From an uncultured Bacilli bacterium (GTDB lineage: Bacteria; Bacillota_I; Bacilli_A; RF39; UBA660), in the NCBI GenBank assembly GCA_934088535.1, contig CAKOJC010000046.1, positions 1 through 7,833 of the forward strand: DNA of 7,833 bases, written 5' to 3'. Shown here piece after piece: positions 1-5,973 of this stretch. Every line of letters starts with the position of its first letter. The first letter of the stretch is position 1. The position numbers were made by a program, and so were the translations under genes. The notes under the pieces were generated by a model that was not told where the DNA came from, did no database searches, and was given only the letters and a program-made list of their open reading frames with translations.

Positions 1-269
1 CTATCTAAATCACTTGGAGCCTTAATTTCATAATTTAACACTTCATACTGACTACCATATTTAGGATGTTCTACAAGCCTTCCATATAATATATAATCTA
101 CGTCCATATTTACTTCAGCAAAACTACCAGTAAAACCAATAACTTTATTAACATATTCTTCCATCTCATCATCATTAGTTTCACGTACTTTAAAAATACC
201 AACTTTATATGGCCCATTATTACTCTCATAAATAATTTTTCTAATATTTCCAAGTATGTATTTCTTCAT
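1..269 (-). CDS. recD2: RecD2-family SF1B DNA helicase, N-terminal fragment (cut by window edge)
   Basis: Translating the minus strand from the ATG at 269 gives 89 residues without a stop, running off the left edge. The protein begins MKKYILGNIRKIIYES and contains YGRLVEHPKYGSQYEV. This matches my memory of the N-terminal OB-like domain of RecD2 (YrrC in Bacillus), which opens with a Gly-x-Ile-x-x-Ile-Ile strand and has a conserved 'G-x-x-x-x-H-P-K-Y-G-x-Q' segment. RecD2 is a 5'-3' DNA helicase, not part of RecBCD, linked to replication-fork maintenance and repair; the full protein is usually more than 700 residues, so the helicase motifs lie outside the window. The gene is 56 bases downstream of yfhO on the same strand. 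No Shine-Dalgarno precedes the ATG, but a TGTTAATAT extended -10 lies just upstream. The start is supported by agreement with the family N-terminus. Confidence 0.85.
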   Translation of the reverse strand, partial: MKKYILGNIRKIIYESNNGPYKVGIFKVRETNDDEMEEYVNKVIGFTGSFAEVNMDVDYILYGRLVEHPKYGSQYEVLNYEIKAPSDLD

Positions 270-276
270 ACAAACT

Positions 277-285
277 ATATTAACA
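277..285 (-). promoter_or_regulatory. Candidate extended -10 promoter of recD2
   Basis: On the minus strand the sequence TGTTAATAT fits the extended -10 pattern TGnTATAAT. There is no convincing -35 at 17-18 bases. Transcription would start about 7 bases downstream, essentially at the recD2 ATG (269), predicting a leaderless or nearly leaderless mRNA. Readthrough from yfhO is the alternative source of transcript. Confidence 0.45.
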
Positions 286-310
286 CAAATACCCAAAAAA
301 TGACATAATA

Positions 311-338
311 AAAGAAAAAATATTTCTACTTTTTCTTT
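311..338 (-). terminator. Weak AT-rich hairpin at the end of yfhO
   Basis: Plus-strand AAAGAAAAA (311-319) and TTTTTCTTT (330-338) form a 9-bp stem with a 10-base loop that contains the yfhO stop codon (326-328). On the minus strand the descending arm is itself T-rich and is followed by TATTATG. With one G:C pair the stem is weak, so termination would be inefficient at best and could allow readthrough into recD2. Confidence 0.35.
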
Positions 339-2833
339 ATAAATTTTAATAAATTTTTATGATAGTAAAGAATATATATAACTACTCCAATAAAACTCAT
401 AATAAGCCCTAAATTTTTAAATGGAGCTGTATATTCTATAACTATATTATGTTTACCTTTAGATAACTTAAAACCAACATAAGCAGTGTTTACTTTTTCA
501 TAATCTACTTTTTTTCCATCTACTTTTATGTTAAAACCTTTATCATATGGGAGTGTTGTTACAAAATATCCATCTTTTTCTGTTTCAACTGAAGCATATA
601 TTTTATCACCTTTAGTTTTATCACTAATATTTACTTCAGTAACTTTATCTTTAACATTCTTTATATCATTATAATCCATATAATATATTTTAAAATTATC
701 TATTTTATAGTTTCCTTTAAAGAAACTAATTTCCATGTTATTAGAAGTATCTCCACTAATAACATAATTAAATGTAGTATTTCCATTATAATATTTCCAT
801 TCTCTACAAGTAAGTTTATTTAAGTTTCCATTTATAGTAATTCCTAAATCTCCAACTTTACAAGATTGAGGTGTTAACTCAAAACTAATAAATATTATTT
901 TATTACGTGCTTCATCTGGTATATCTACTAACATTCTACTATTATCTTTTTTAACACTTATACTCTCATCATCATAAGTTATATTTGAATCAATATAAAT
1001 AATGTCACTTGGTCTTATAGTTGTCTCTTTTATTTTAGTTTTAAAATTATTATTAGTATTTTCAGAAGTAACTACATTATTTAAAAGTACTTCATTATTA
1101 TATGGAAAACTTATCTTACTAAATTCTTTATCATTAAAGTTATTATAACTTACATACATAAATGGAAGTACATCTGTATTTTCATATAAACCAGTATCCC
1201 CTATACTATCTATTTTTTTATATCCAGTTATATCTATATTATCTCCAATAAAATATTTATTATTTGAAAACATTAAATACATTAAATCTTTATTAGCACT
1301 TATAATTAATCTATTTCTAGATTGCATAGGCACTTCAAAAGTATTAAACATAAATATATTATATTCTGAATTACCTGTGGAAGAATATATATAATCAGAA
1401 TATACATTTAAGTTACCATATATATTATTAACATTCTCTAATTTTAGATTATATAAAGTTGTATGATTATAACCTTCAGGTATCTTTTTAACTAATGCTT
1501 CTTGATTCTTATTTTCACTATTATATATATCTTCTTTATTAACAAGATTATCCTTATTATTAGCTCCTAAACTATATATTGTAAGTATCACTATTGTAAA
1601 TATTTTAAGTAAATATTTTGATTTAACTTTTATAGATAAAATTATCACTAATAAAGTAACAATAAAATCTAAATAAAATTGTTCAACATAATTACTCTTT
1701 CCAATATATATTATAAGTAAAACGATTACAGATACAATTAATAATTTCTTAATATTTATTTCCTTATCATATATTTTTTTAAACATTAGAGCTATAACAT
1801 ACACATATAAAGGCATAAAAGGTATTAATACTTTAGCATCTATATACATCATACCATTCAATAAATAATTTATAATTGGAAATACTATTAAACTCATTAA
1901 ACAAATAAATAAAAATCTATTTTCACGTTTCTTATCAAGTAATAATACTATTAATCCTATTAATGCAAATGATGTAAGACCTATTCCATAAGAATGATAC
2001 ATTAAATATTTTATATTTATTTTAGGAATTAATAAATCTTTTAAACTTATACTTATTTCATTTAGTAGTCTTCCATGTAATATAGCATAAAATGTTGGTA
2101 CTAATAAAATACTAGTTATAAGAATACCAATCATTATAGGTATTAAAAACTTAATACCATCTTTCATAAAACTTTTAAACGTGATTTTTTTATTTAATAT
2201 TATATATTTATAAACACCATAAACTACTATAGACATTAATGCAGGTATACTATAGTAATAACTCATAAGTATAATAAGTATACTTGATATACAAAGAAGT
2301 CTTCCATCATTCTTTTCAAAATACTTATCTACTCCAAATAAAGCAAGTATTAAAAATGGCATATAATTCATAAACATAATATGTCTATGTGAATGAAATA
2401 ATAATGGAGTTGCAGTCATAAATACAATACTTCCAAGTAAACATACATCACTACTAAATTTATTATGCTTTAAGAAATAATAAAACAATATAACACTACT
2501 ATATACAAGAATAATACTACTTACTTGTATATAACTTTTCATACTAACAAATGGAAAGAAATATGACAAAACAATAACAGGATTAAAAAGTCCATAATAA
2601 CTATAATTATATATATTTTGTCCACTTCCTAAATTTAAAGCAAAATCTGGAAATATATTTAATGTTTTATAAAATAAACTCCTAAAATATTCAGGTATTG
2701 CTGAATGTTGAGTATTCCAATCTAATATACTTCCATATAAAGTATTATTTCTTAATATAAAAACTATTACACCTATAAATATAATAGTAATAATTAACAA
2801 ATTAATTTTGTCCTTCTTATTAATTTTTTTCAT
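326..2833 (-). CDS. yfhO: YfhO-family polytopic membrane protein (GT-C-type cell-wall polymer glycosylation)
   Basis: An 835-residue integral membrane protein, close to the usual family length. TM1 spans about residues 11-28. An extracytoplasmic loop carries the family-type pattern D38-x3-Q42...P47 and LGSGQN at 68-73, followed by YYGLFNP (79-85). About a dozen further hydrophobic segments run to residue ~422. A large extracytoplasmic beta-rich region (~425-800) follows, including the family-typical DGYFVTTLPYDKGFNIKVDG (754-773) and a near-terminal KGKHNIVIEY, then a final TM (~808-825) and a basic tail. In Bacillus and Listeria, YfhO relatives transfer sugars from undecaprenyl-phosphate carriers to teichoic acids, with CsbB/GtcA-type partners; no partner gene is visible here, so the substrate is unknown. 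It has its own promoter. The ATG at 2833 lacks a Shine-Dalgarno, but the next Met is residue 98, so it is the only sensible ATG. Confidence 0.85.
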   Translation of the reverse strand: MKKINKKDKINLLIITIIFIGVIVFILRNNTLYGSILDWNTQHSAIPEYFRSLFYKTLNIFPDFALNLGSGQNIYNYSYYGLFNPVIVLSYFFPFVSMKSYIQVSSIILVYSSVILFYYFLKHNKFSSDVCLLGSIVFMTATPLLFHSHRHIMFMNYMPFLILALFGVDKYFEKNDGRLLCISSILIILMSYYYSIPALMSIVVYGVYKYIILNKKITFKSFMKDGIKFLIPIMIGILITSILLVPTFYAILHGRLLNEISISLKDLLIPKINIKYLMYHSYGIGLTSFALIGLIVLLLDKKRENRFLFICLMSLIVFPIINYLLNGMMYIDAKVLIPFMPLYVYVIALMFKKIYDKEINIKKLLIVSVIVLLIIYIGKSNYVEQFYLDFIVTLLVIILSIKVKSKYLLKIFTIVILTIYSLGANNKDNLVNKEDIYNSENKNQEALVKKIPEGYNHTTLYNLKLENVNNIYGNLNVYSDYIYSSTGNSEYNIFMFNTFEVPMQSRNRLIISANKDLMYLMFSNNKYFIGDNIDITGYKKIDSIGDTGLYENTDVLPFMYVSYNNFNDKEFSKISFPYNNEVLLNNVVTSENTNNNFKTKIKETTIRPSDIIYIDSNITYDDESISVKKDNSRMLVDIPDEARNKIIFISFELTPQSCKVGDLGITINGNLNKLTCREWKYYNGNTTFNYVISGDTSNNMEISFFKGNYKIDNFKIYYMDYNDIKNVKDKVTEVNISDKTKGDKIYASVETEKDGYFVTTLPYDKGFNIKVDGKKVDYEKVNTAYVGFKLSKGKHNIVIEYTAPFKNLGLIMSFIGVVIYILYYHKNLLKFIKKK

Positions 2834-2849
2834 AACAAATCACAACAAC

Positions 2850-2878
2850 ATTTTACATAAATACATTAAAAAAGTCAA
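2850..2878 (-). promoter_or_regulatory. SigA-type promoter of yfhO
   Basis: The minus strand shows TTGACT (2878-2873), a 17-base spacer, then TAAAAT (2855-2850): five of six matches in each hexamer at ideal spacing. The predicted start point near 2843 leaves a leader of about 10 bases (GTGATTTGTT) with no Shine-Dalgarno before the ATG at 2833. Confidence 0.75.
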
Positions 2879-2980
2879 TCAAACCAAAAATAGTCTTTTT
2901 AGCCTTTACTTGACTCTATCAATAAGAGCTAAACTTCCTAATATATACTTACTAATTTCATTATAAAATATACAATATTC

Positions 2981-3009
2981 TTTATAAAATAAACTACTTA
3001 TGATAAAAT
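2981..3009 (+). promoter_or_regulatory. Promoter of the DUF1292-transglycosylase operon
   Basis: TTTATA (2981-2986), a 17-base spacer and an extended -10 TGATAAAAT (TG at 3001-3002, hexamer 3004-3009) lie upstream of the gene at 3026. The predicted start point is near 3016, giving a leader of about 10 bases that begins at the ribosome-binding site GGTGA (3016-3020), 5 bases from the ATG. It diverges from the yfhO promoter, with about 100 bases between the two -35 elements. Confidence 0.65.
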
Positions 3010-3025
3010 TAATATGGTGAAGTAA

Positions 3026-3265
3026 ATGAAAGATAAATTAACATTCAAATTAACAGAAGATGGATTAGAAAAAGAATACTTTATTATTAAAATGTTTACT
3101 TATAATGATAAAGATTATATGATTTATACTGAAAATAATGATACAAAAGACGTATATGCAGCTAAGTATGAAATAAAAGATAATGAACTTAAATTATATG
3201 AAATTGAAACAGATGAAGAATGGAATTATGTAGACAGCATATTATCTAATATAGGAGAAGACTAA
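3026..3265 (+). CDS. DUF1292 / YrzB-like small acidic protein
   Basis: This 79-residue acidic protein fits the DUF1292 (YrzB) family by length and pattern. It opens with a TFKLTEDGLEKEYFII strand pair (5-20), followed by YNDKDYMIYTE, a charged turn, a 'VYAAKYEIKDNELKLYEIETDEEW' hairpin whose conserved-looking end is I-E-T-D-E-E-W (60-66), and a short C-terminal helix. There is no signal peptide or membrane segment, so it is cytoplasmic. The molecular function of the family is unknown. In Bacillus subtilis yrzB sits with yrrK and the transglycosylase gene yrrL/mltG; here it overlaps by one base (TAATG) a different transglycosylase-like gene, suggesting co-expression. A GGTGA ribosome-binding site 5 bases upstream supports the start. 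Confidence 0.8.
   Translation: MKDKLTFKLTEDGLEKEYFIIKMFTYNDKDYMIYTENNDTKDVYAAKYEIKDNELKLYEIETDEEWNYVDSILSNIGED
3253..3257 (+). promoter_or_regulatory. Ribosome-binding site for the transglycosylase-like gene
   Basis: AGGAG lies 7 bases before the ATG at 3265, inside the last codons of the DUF1292 gene. The DUF1292 stop and the ATG share one base (TAATG), indicating translational coupling and fixing the start of the second gene. Confidence 0.8.
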
Positions 3266-4608
3266 TGAATGGAATAAGATTTATGGTAGATGACTATGAT
3301 AGAGTCATAAAATGTGTATTTTCCCATGACATATATAGTGAAGGATTTAAACCAATAAGAATGGAAGCAGATAGATTAAATTCTTTATTAAAATTATTTG
3401 CTGATGAATATCAAAAAATTGATGAACAGATTAACGATAATAATATTATTTTATCTTTTTATGATGTAGATGATAGAGCTCTTTCTGAACTTGAGAAAAT
3501 GACTAAAGAATATGAAAAAAGATTAGAAAGAATAAGAGAAAAAGCAAGAATAGAAAAACAAGAAGAAAGAATGCATGTAGATTACACATGTAATAAAGAA
3601 CACTTAAGAGGAAAAAATAGAACTGTTACTAGAACCAAAAGAAAAGTAAATCCAGTAGTTGCTACTATATCAGCTTTAGCTTTATCAACAGTTATTTTAA
3701 TAAGTACAACAGCAAAGCAAGAACCAAAACCTATTGAAATAGCAGATACACCAACTGTTCCATACTCTCAAAGTATAGAAGAAGATATTAATAAAGGATT
3801 TAATAACACACCAAAAATAGAAATTATAGAAGATGAACCAATTCAGATCGAAACGCAAACTACACAAATCACACAATCACCAGAAGAAACAATGAGTATG
3901 AGTGAAAGTTTAGTACATTATGAAGAAGCACCAGAAGTAAAAGAACCTATAAATCCATTTGAACTTGAAAATGAAGATCTAACTGATTCAGATAAATACT
4001 TAAATTGCAAAGATAAATACTATGATTTAATAGAAAAATATTCAAAAGAATATGGTCTTGATCCAATGGTTATGCTTGCAATTGCAACTCAAGAAAGAGG
4101 AGAACATTCTCAAGTAGTAGATGAAAATGGTGGTCTTGGTCTATTCCAAGTACAAATTGAAGGTGGATGGAACTGGGATAATAAAAGTGTTACTGTATTT
4201 AATTATGAAACAAATAAAGAAGAAACAATAACAATAACAAAAGATCAAGCAAGAACATTAGAGGGTAATATAAAATATGCCTGTGCCCTATTTCAAAATA
4301 CACTTAAAGAGCAAAAATATAATATACCAAGAGCAATTCAAAGTTACAATTATGGAACAACATATATGTCCAGTGTAATTAATGCTTGTCAAAATAGTAC
4401 AGGTCTTTCAAGAGAAGAATTAAGTGATCCAGCTAACTTAACATGGATTGACTACAGAAACGTAGTTGGAGGCGGAGATTCACATTATTTAGAAAATGTA
4501 CTTAGATATCTTCCAAATGAAACACAAATAGAAATGAAAAAACCTGATGGAGAAGCAGTAATTATGACATATGAAAATTCATCTTTAGAACACAATATGT
4601 CAAGATAA
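3265..4608 (+). CDS. Membrane-anchored SLT/lysozyme-like lytic transglycosylase with cytoplasmic N-terminal domain
   Basis: The 447-residue protein has four parts. Residues 1-126 are soluble and charged, ending in a probable coiled coil (~72-104) and a basic stretch (TRTKRKVNP). One membrane segment (~129-149) follows. A Thr/Glu/Pro-rich linker (~150-238) leads into a lysozyme-like domain (~245-415). The basic flank on the N-terminal side predicts a type II topology with the enzyme outside. Catalytic features are the E in ATQERGEHS (E277), the G-L-G-L-F-Q-V motif (290-296) typical of SLT domains, and AIQSYNYG (357-364), the family's usual 'A-x-x-x-Y-N-x-G' element. It probably cleaves peptidoglycan glycan strands; cleavage by hydrolysis (lysozyme) cannot be excluded. 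The N-terminal domain is not one I recognise. The gene is translationally coupled to the DUF1292 gene and ends at a hairpin terminator. It is not MltG/YceG-like. Confidence 0.78.
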   Translation: MNGIRFMVDDYDRVIKCVFSHDIYSEGFKPIRMEADRLNSLLKLFADEYQKIDEQINDNNIILSFYDVDDRALSELEKMTKEYEKRLERIREKARIEKQEERMHVDYTCNKEHLRGKNRTVTRTKRKVNPVVATISALALSTVILISTTAKQEPKPIEIADTPTVPYSQSIEEDINKGFNNTPKIEIIEDEPIQIETQTTQITQSPEETMSMSESLVHYEEAPEVKEPINPFELENEDLTDSDKYLNCKDKYYDLIEKYSKEYGLDPMVMLAIATQERGEHSQVVDENGGLGLFQVQIEGGWNWDNKSVTVFNYETNKEETITITKDQARTLEGNIKYACALFQNTLKEQKYNIPRAIQSYNYGTTYMSSVINACQNSTGLSREELSDPANLTWIDYRNVVGGGDSHYLENVLRYLPNETQIEMKKPDGEAVIMTYENSSLEHNMSR

Positions 4609-4609
4609 A

Positions 4610-4641
4610 AAAATACTTAAGATTTATTTCTTAAGTATTTT
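4610..4641. terminator. Bidirectional intrinsic terminator between convergent genes
   Basis: A perfect 13-bp stem (4610-4622 with 4629-4641) encloses the 6-base loop TTTATT. It is followed on the plus strand by TATTTTATTTT-like sequence and on the minus strand by a run of seven Ts. It lies one base after the stop of the transglycosylase-like gene, and its right arm includes bases of the stop codon of the minus-strand gene (4640-4642), so it can end both transcripts. Confidence 0.85.
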
Positions 4642-4942
4642 ATTTTAATTCTAAAGTTTTATTCTTTTTAGTTAATATATTTTTAACATCTTGAGCTCTA
4701 TTGAATGGAACAACTACAATATCATATTCCCATGCATATAAATCAGCATCTAATTCATCAATACAACAAGATCTATATATAACTCTTTCATCTAAATTAG
4801 TTGCAAATGTTTCACCAGATTTAGTGTAATAACACATTCTAGAAATAAGAGCATTTTTAAGGCCACTATCACTAATATGTCTTACTGGACAAAACTTTTT
4901 AACTTCTTCAAATTGTTCTTTTGTTAATTCTAAAAATTTCAT
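4640..4942 (-). CDS. Hypothetical 100-aa protein
   Basis: I do not recognise this protein. It is soluble, without signal peptide or membrane segment. It starts with a helix (LTKEQFEEVKKF, 5-16), then has four cysteines (18, 37, 59 and 60; the last two adjacent in YRSCCIDELDADLYAWEYD), a hydrophobic beta strand (DIVVVPF, 74-80) and a Lys-rich tail. The alternation suggests a small alpha/beta fold. The cysteine spacing does not make an obvious zinc site. A GGGGGG ribosome-binding site (4948-4953) sits 5 bases before the ATG. The gene follows tRNA-Arg by 31 bases on the same strand, with no strong promoter of its own, so it may be transcribed with the tRNA. The coding assignment rests on the RBS, the tight fit to the terminator and ordinary codon use. 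Confidence 0.7.
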   Translation of the reverse strand: MKFLELTKEQFEEVKKFCPVRHISDSGLKNALISRMCYYTKSGETFATNLDERVIYRSCCIDELDADLYAWEYDIVVVPFNRAQDVKNILTKKNKTLELK

Positions 4943-4973
4943 AATATCCCCCCATCATTAATATACAATAATA

Positions 4974-5050
4974 TGGCGTCCATGATTGGAATCGAACCAA
5001 CGACCTATCGCTTAGGAGGCGATTGCTCTATCCTACTGAGCTACATGGAC
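4974..5050 (-). tRNA. tRNA-Arg (anticodon CCT)
   Basis: The minus strand folds as a full cloverleaf: acceptor GTCCATG/CATGGAC (7 bp), D arm GCTC/GAGC with a 9-base loop containing GG, anticodon stem ATCGC/GCGAT with loop CTCCTAA (anticodon CCT, reading AGG), a 5-base variable loop AGGTC, T arm GTTGG/CCAAT (one G:T pair) with loop TTCGATT, discriminator G, and an encoded CCA (4974-4976). Length is 77 bases including CCA. It decodes the rare arginine codon AGG in a genome that mostly uses AGA. It stands alone between the terminator of the HD-protein operon and the 100-aa gene. Confidence 0.97.
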
Positions 5051-5058
5051 ACATAATT

Positions 5059-5067
5059 ATTGTAACA
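5059..5067 (-). promoter_or_regulatory. Extended -10 promoter of tRNA-Arg
   Basis: On the minus strand TGTTACAAT gives an extended -10 (hexamer TACAAT, 5064-5059) with no good -35. Seven bases downstream lies position 5052, only two bases before the mature tRNA 5' end, so the primary transcript would have almost no leader for RNase P to remove. The region where a -35 would sit is inside the upstream terminator hairpin. Confidence 0.55.
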
Positions 5068-5068
5068 C

Positions 5069-5091
5069 TAAAAAAGACTAGATACTAGTCT
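5069..5091 (-). terminator. Intrinsic terminator of the cdsA-rseP-HD operon
   Basis: On the minus strand AGACTAG (5091-5085), loop TAT and CTAGTCT (5081-5075) form a 7-bp hairpin that continues into a run of Ts through 5071. The TAG stop of the HD gene (5092-5090) overlaps the foot of the stem. It separates the operon from the tRNA gene. Confidence 0.8.
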
Positions 5092-5578
5092 AAATTAATT
5101 TATAAAAAGATAATACTGCATAACAGAAATTAGCTTTTATCTCATATCTAAAAAATTCATAAAAACTAACTAACTTATCACATATGCTTACTAGTAACGA
5201 TTCTTTATACTTTGGTTTAACCCTAGTAATTGGATACATATGAGTAAGTATTATATCTTCTTCAACTTCATTTATTTCAAAGAATCGAGATGCATTATTT
5301 AATGCTTCTTTTGGATGACTCTTTAAAAAATCTTTATATCTACTATCAGTTTTATTTATATCATCAAGCGTAAAAAAATCATGCATTAGAGCACCTCTAG
5401 TACATGATATATAATCAAGTCCTAATCTATATGAGATAGAAAAACTCATCTTAGCTACTCTATTAATATGATTAAGTCTATTATCTCCATGATGCATAAT
5501 AGACTTAAGTTCTCTAAATTTATTTACACTATAAAACTCACTATAAATTTCATAGTATATACCTTTTCTATAATTCAT
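5090..5578 (-). CDS. Small HD-domain phosphohydrolase-like protein
   Basis: The protein is 162 residues from the ATG at 5578. A GTG at 5590 would add four residues but overlaps the AAGGTG ribosome-binding site (5595-5590), so the ATG is preferred although its spacing is long (11 bases). Numbered from the GTG (subtract 4 for the ATG), it has the metal-binding pattern of HD hydrolases: H41 in NHINRVA, H70-D71 in RGALMHDFF, H92 in SHPKEAL, H117 in ILTHMYP and D138 in SICDKL. This resembles a small family common in Clostridia and Bacilli with 'RGALLHDYF...HP...A..NA...HM.P.T...ESxxVxxxDK'. HD proteins usually hydrolyse nucleotide phosphates or phosphodiesters; this subfamily has no assigned substrate that I know. 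It is cytoplasmic and the last gene of the rseP operon, 23 bases after the 123-aa gene. Confidence 0.8.
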   Translation of the reverse strand: MNYRKGIYYEIYSEFYSVNKFRELKSIMHHGDNRLNHINRVAKMSFSISYRLGLDYISCTRGALMHDFFTLDDINKTDSRYKDFLKSHPKEALNNASRFFEINEVEEDIILTHMYPITRVKPKYKESLLVSICDKLVSFYEFFRYEIKANFCYAVLSFYKLI

Positions 5579-5601
5579 TTTTATTACCACACCTTATTTT
5601 T

Positions 5602-5973
5602 TTAAATCCATCTTGGAATATACAAATTTCTTGTAAATCCTTCCATATACTTGCTGTACTCATTTAAAATAGCCTTAACTATAACTCCAATAACATCAGT
5701 TTCTTTTTTAGATACTTTTAAAGATGTTAAAGCCTTAGTTAGCATAGTTTTAAATTCTCTATCATCTATATACCTAAGAACAGCTTTATTTAAATCACTA
5801 ACCCTCTTCAATTCTGATTTATCTTTAATATTTATTTTAAATATATAAGTCTGAAAAATAGTTATTATTTTATCAGTCATATAATCTAGTTCAGAAAATT
5901 CTTCATTTATTATTCTATAATAATCAGGACAATATTTAAGAATTACTTTATTATCTAAATAACTATTTTTCAT
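5602..5973 (-). CDS. Hypothetical 123-aa helical protein in the rseP operon
   Basis: I do not recognise this protein. It has no signal peptide or membrane segment. It appears mostly helical: SELDYMTDKIITIFQTYIF (27-45), KSELKRVSDLNKAVLRYIDD (52-71), REFKTMLTKALTSLKV (72-87) and KKETDVIGVIVKAILNEYSK (89-108), ending in an aromatic tail NLYIPRWI. Its ATG immediately follows the rseP TAA with no gap, and GGTGA (5983-5979) inside the end of rseP is its ribosome-binding site, so it is translationally coupled to rseP. The HD gene follows after 11-23 bases. Position suggests a role linked to the envelope operon or to the HD protein, but the sequence shows no catalytic motif. An ORF on the opposite strand within this span has no RBS and is a shadow. 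Confidence 0.72.
   Translation of the reverse strand: MKNSYLDNKVILKYCPDYYRIINEEFSELDYMTDKIITIFQTYIFKINIKDKSELKRVSDLNKAVLRYIDDREFKTMLTKALTSLKVSKKETDVIGVIVKAILNEYSKYMEGFTRNLYIPRWI

Noticed and set aside
2901..2945. TTGACT at 2910-2915 as a plus-strand -35, and the short CTCT/AGAG inverted repeat after it
   Set aside because: No -10 is found at 16-18 bases, and a 4-bp stem in AT-rich DNA is expected by chance. No operator is supported.
4974..5050. tRNA-Arg as an attachment site for an integrated element
   Set aside because: No integrase gene, phage gene or duplicated tRNA 3' end is visible in the window, and the neighbours look like core genes.
5651..5848. A 65-codon plus-strand open frame
   Set aside because: It lies entirely opposite the 123-aa gene, has no ribosome-binding site, and its hydrophobic product is what the antisense of an AT-rich helical gene would give.
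5090..5973. The 123-aa and HD proteins as a toxin-antitoxin or defence pair
   Set aside because: They are embedded in a core cdsA-rseP operon, with base composition like their neighbours and no motif of a known toxin, antitoxin or nuclease.
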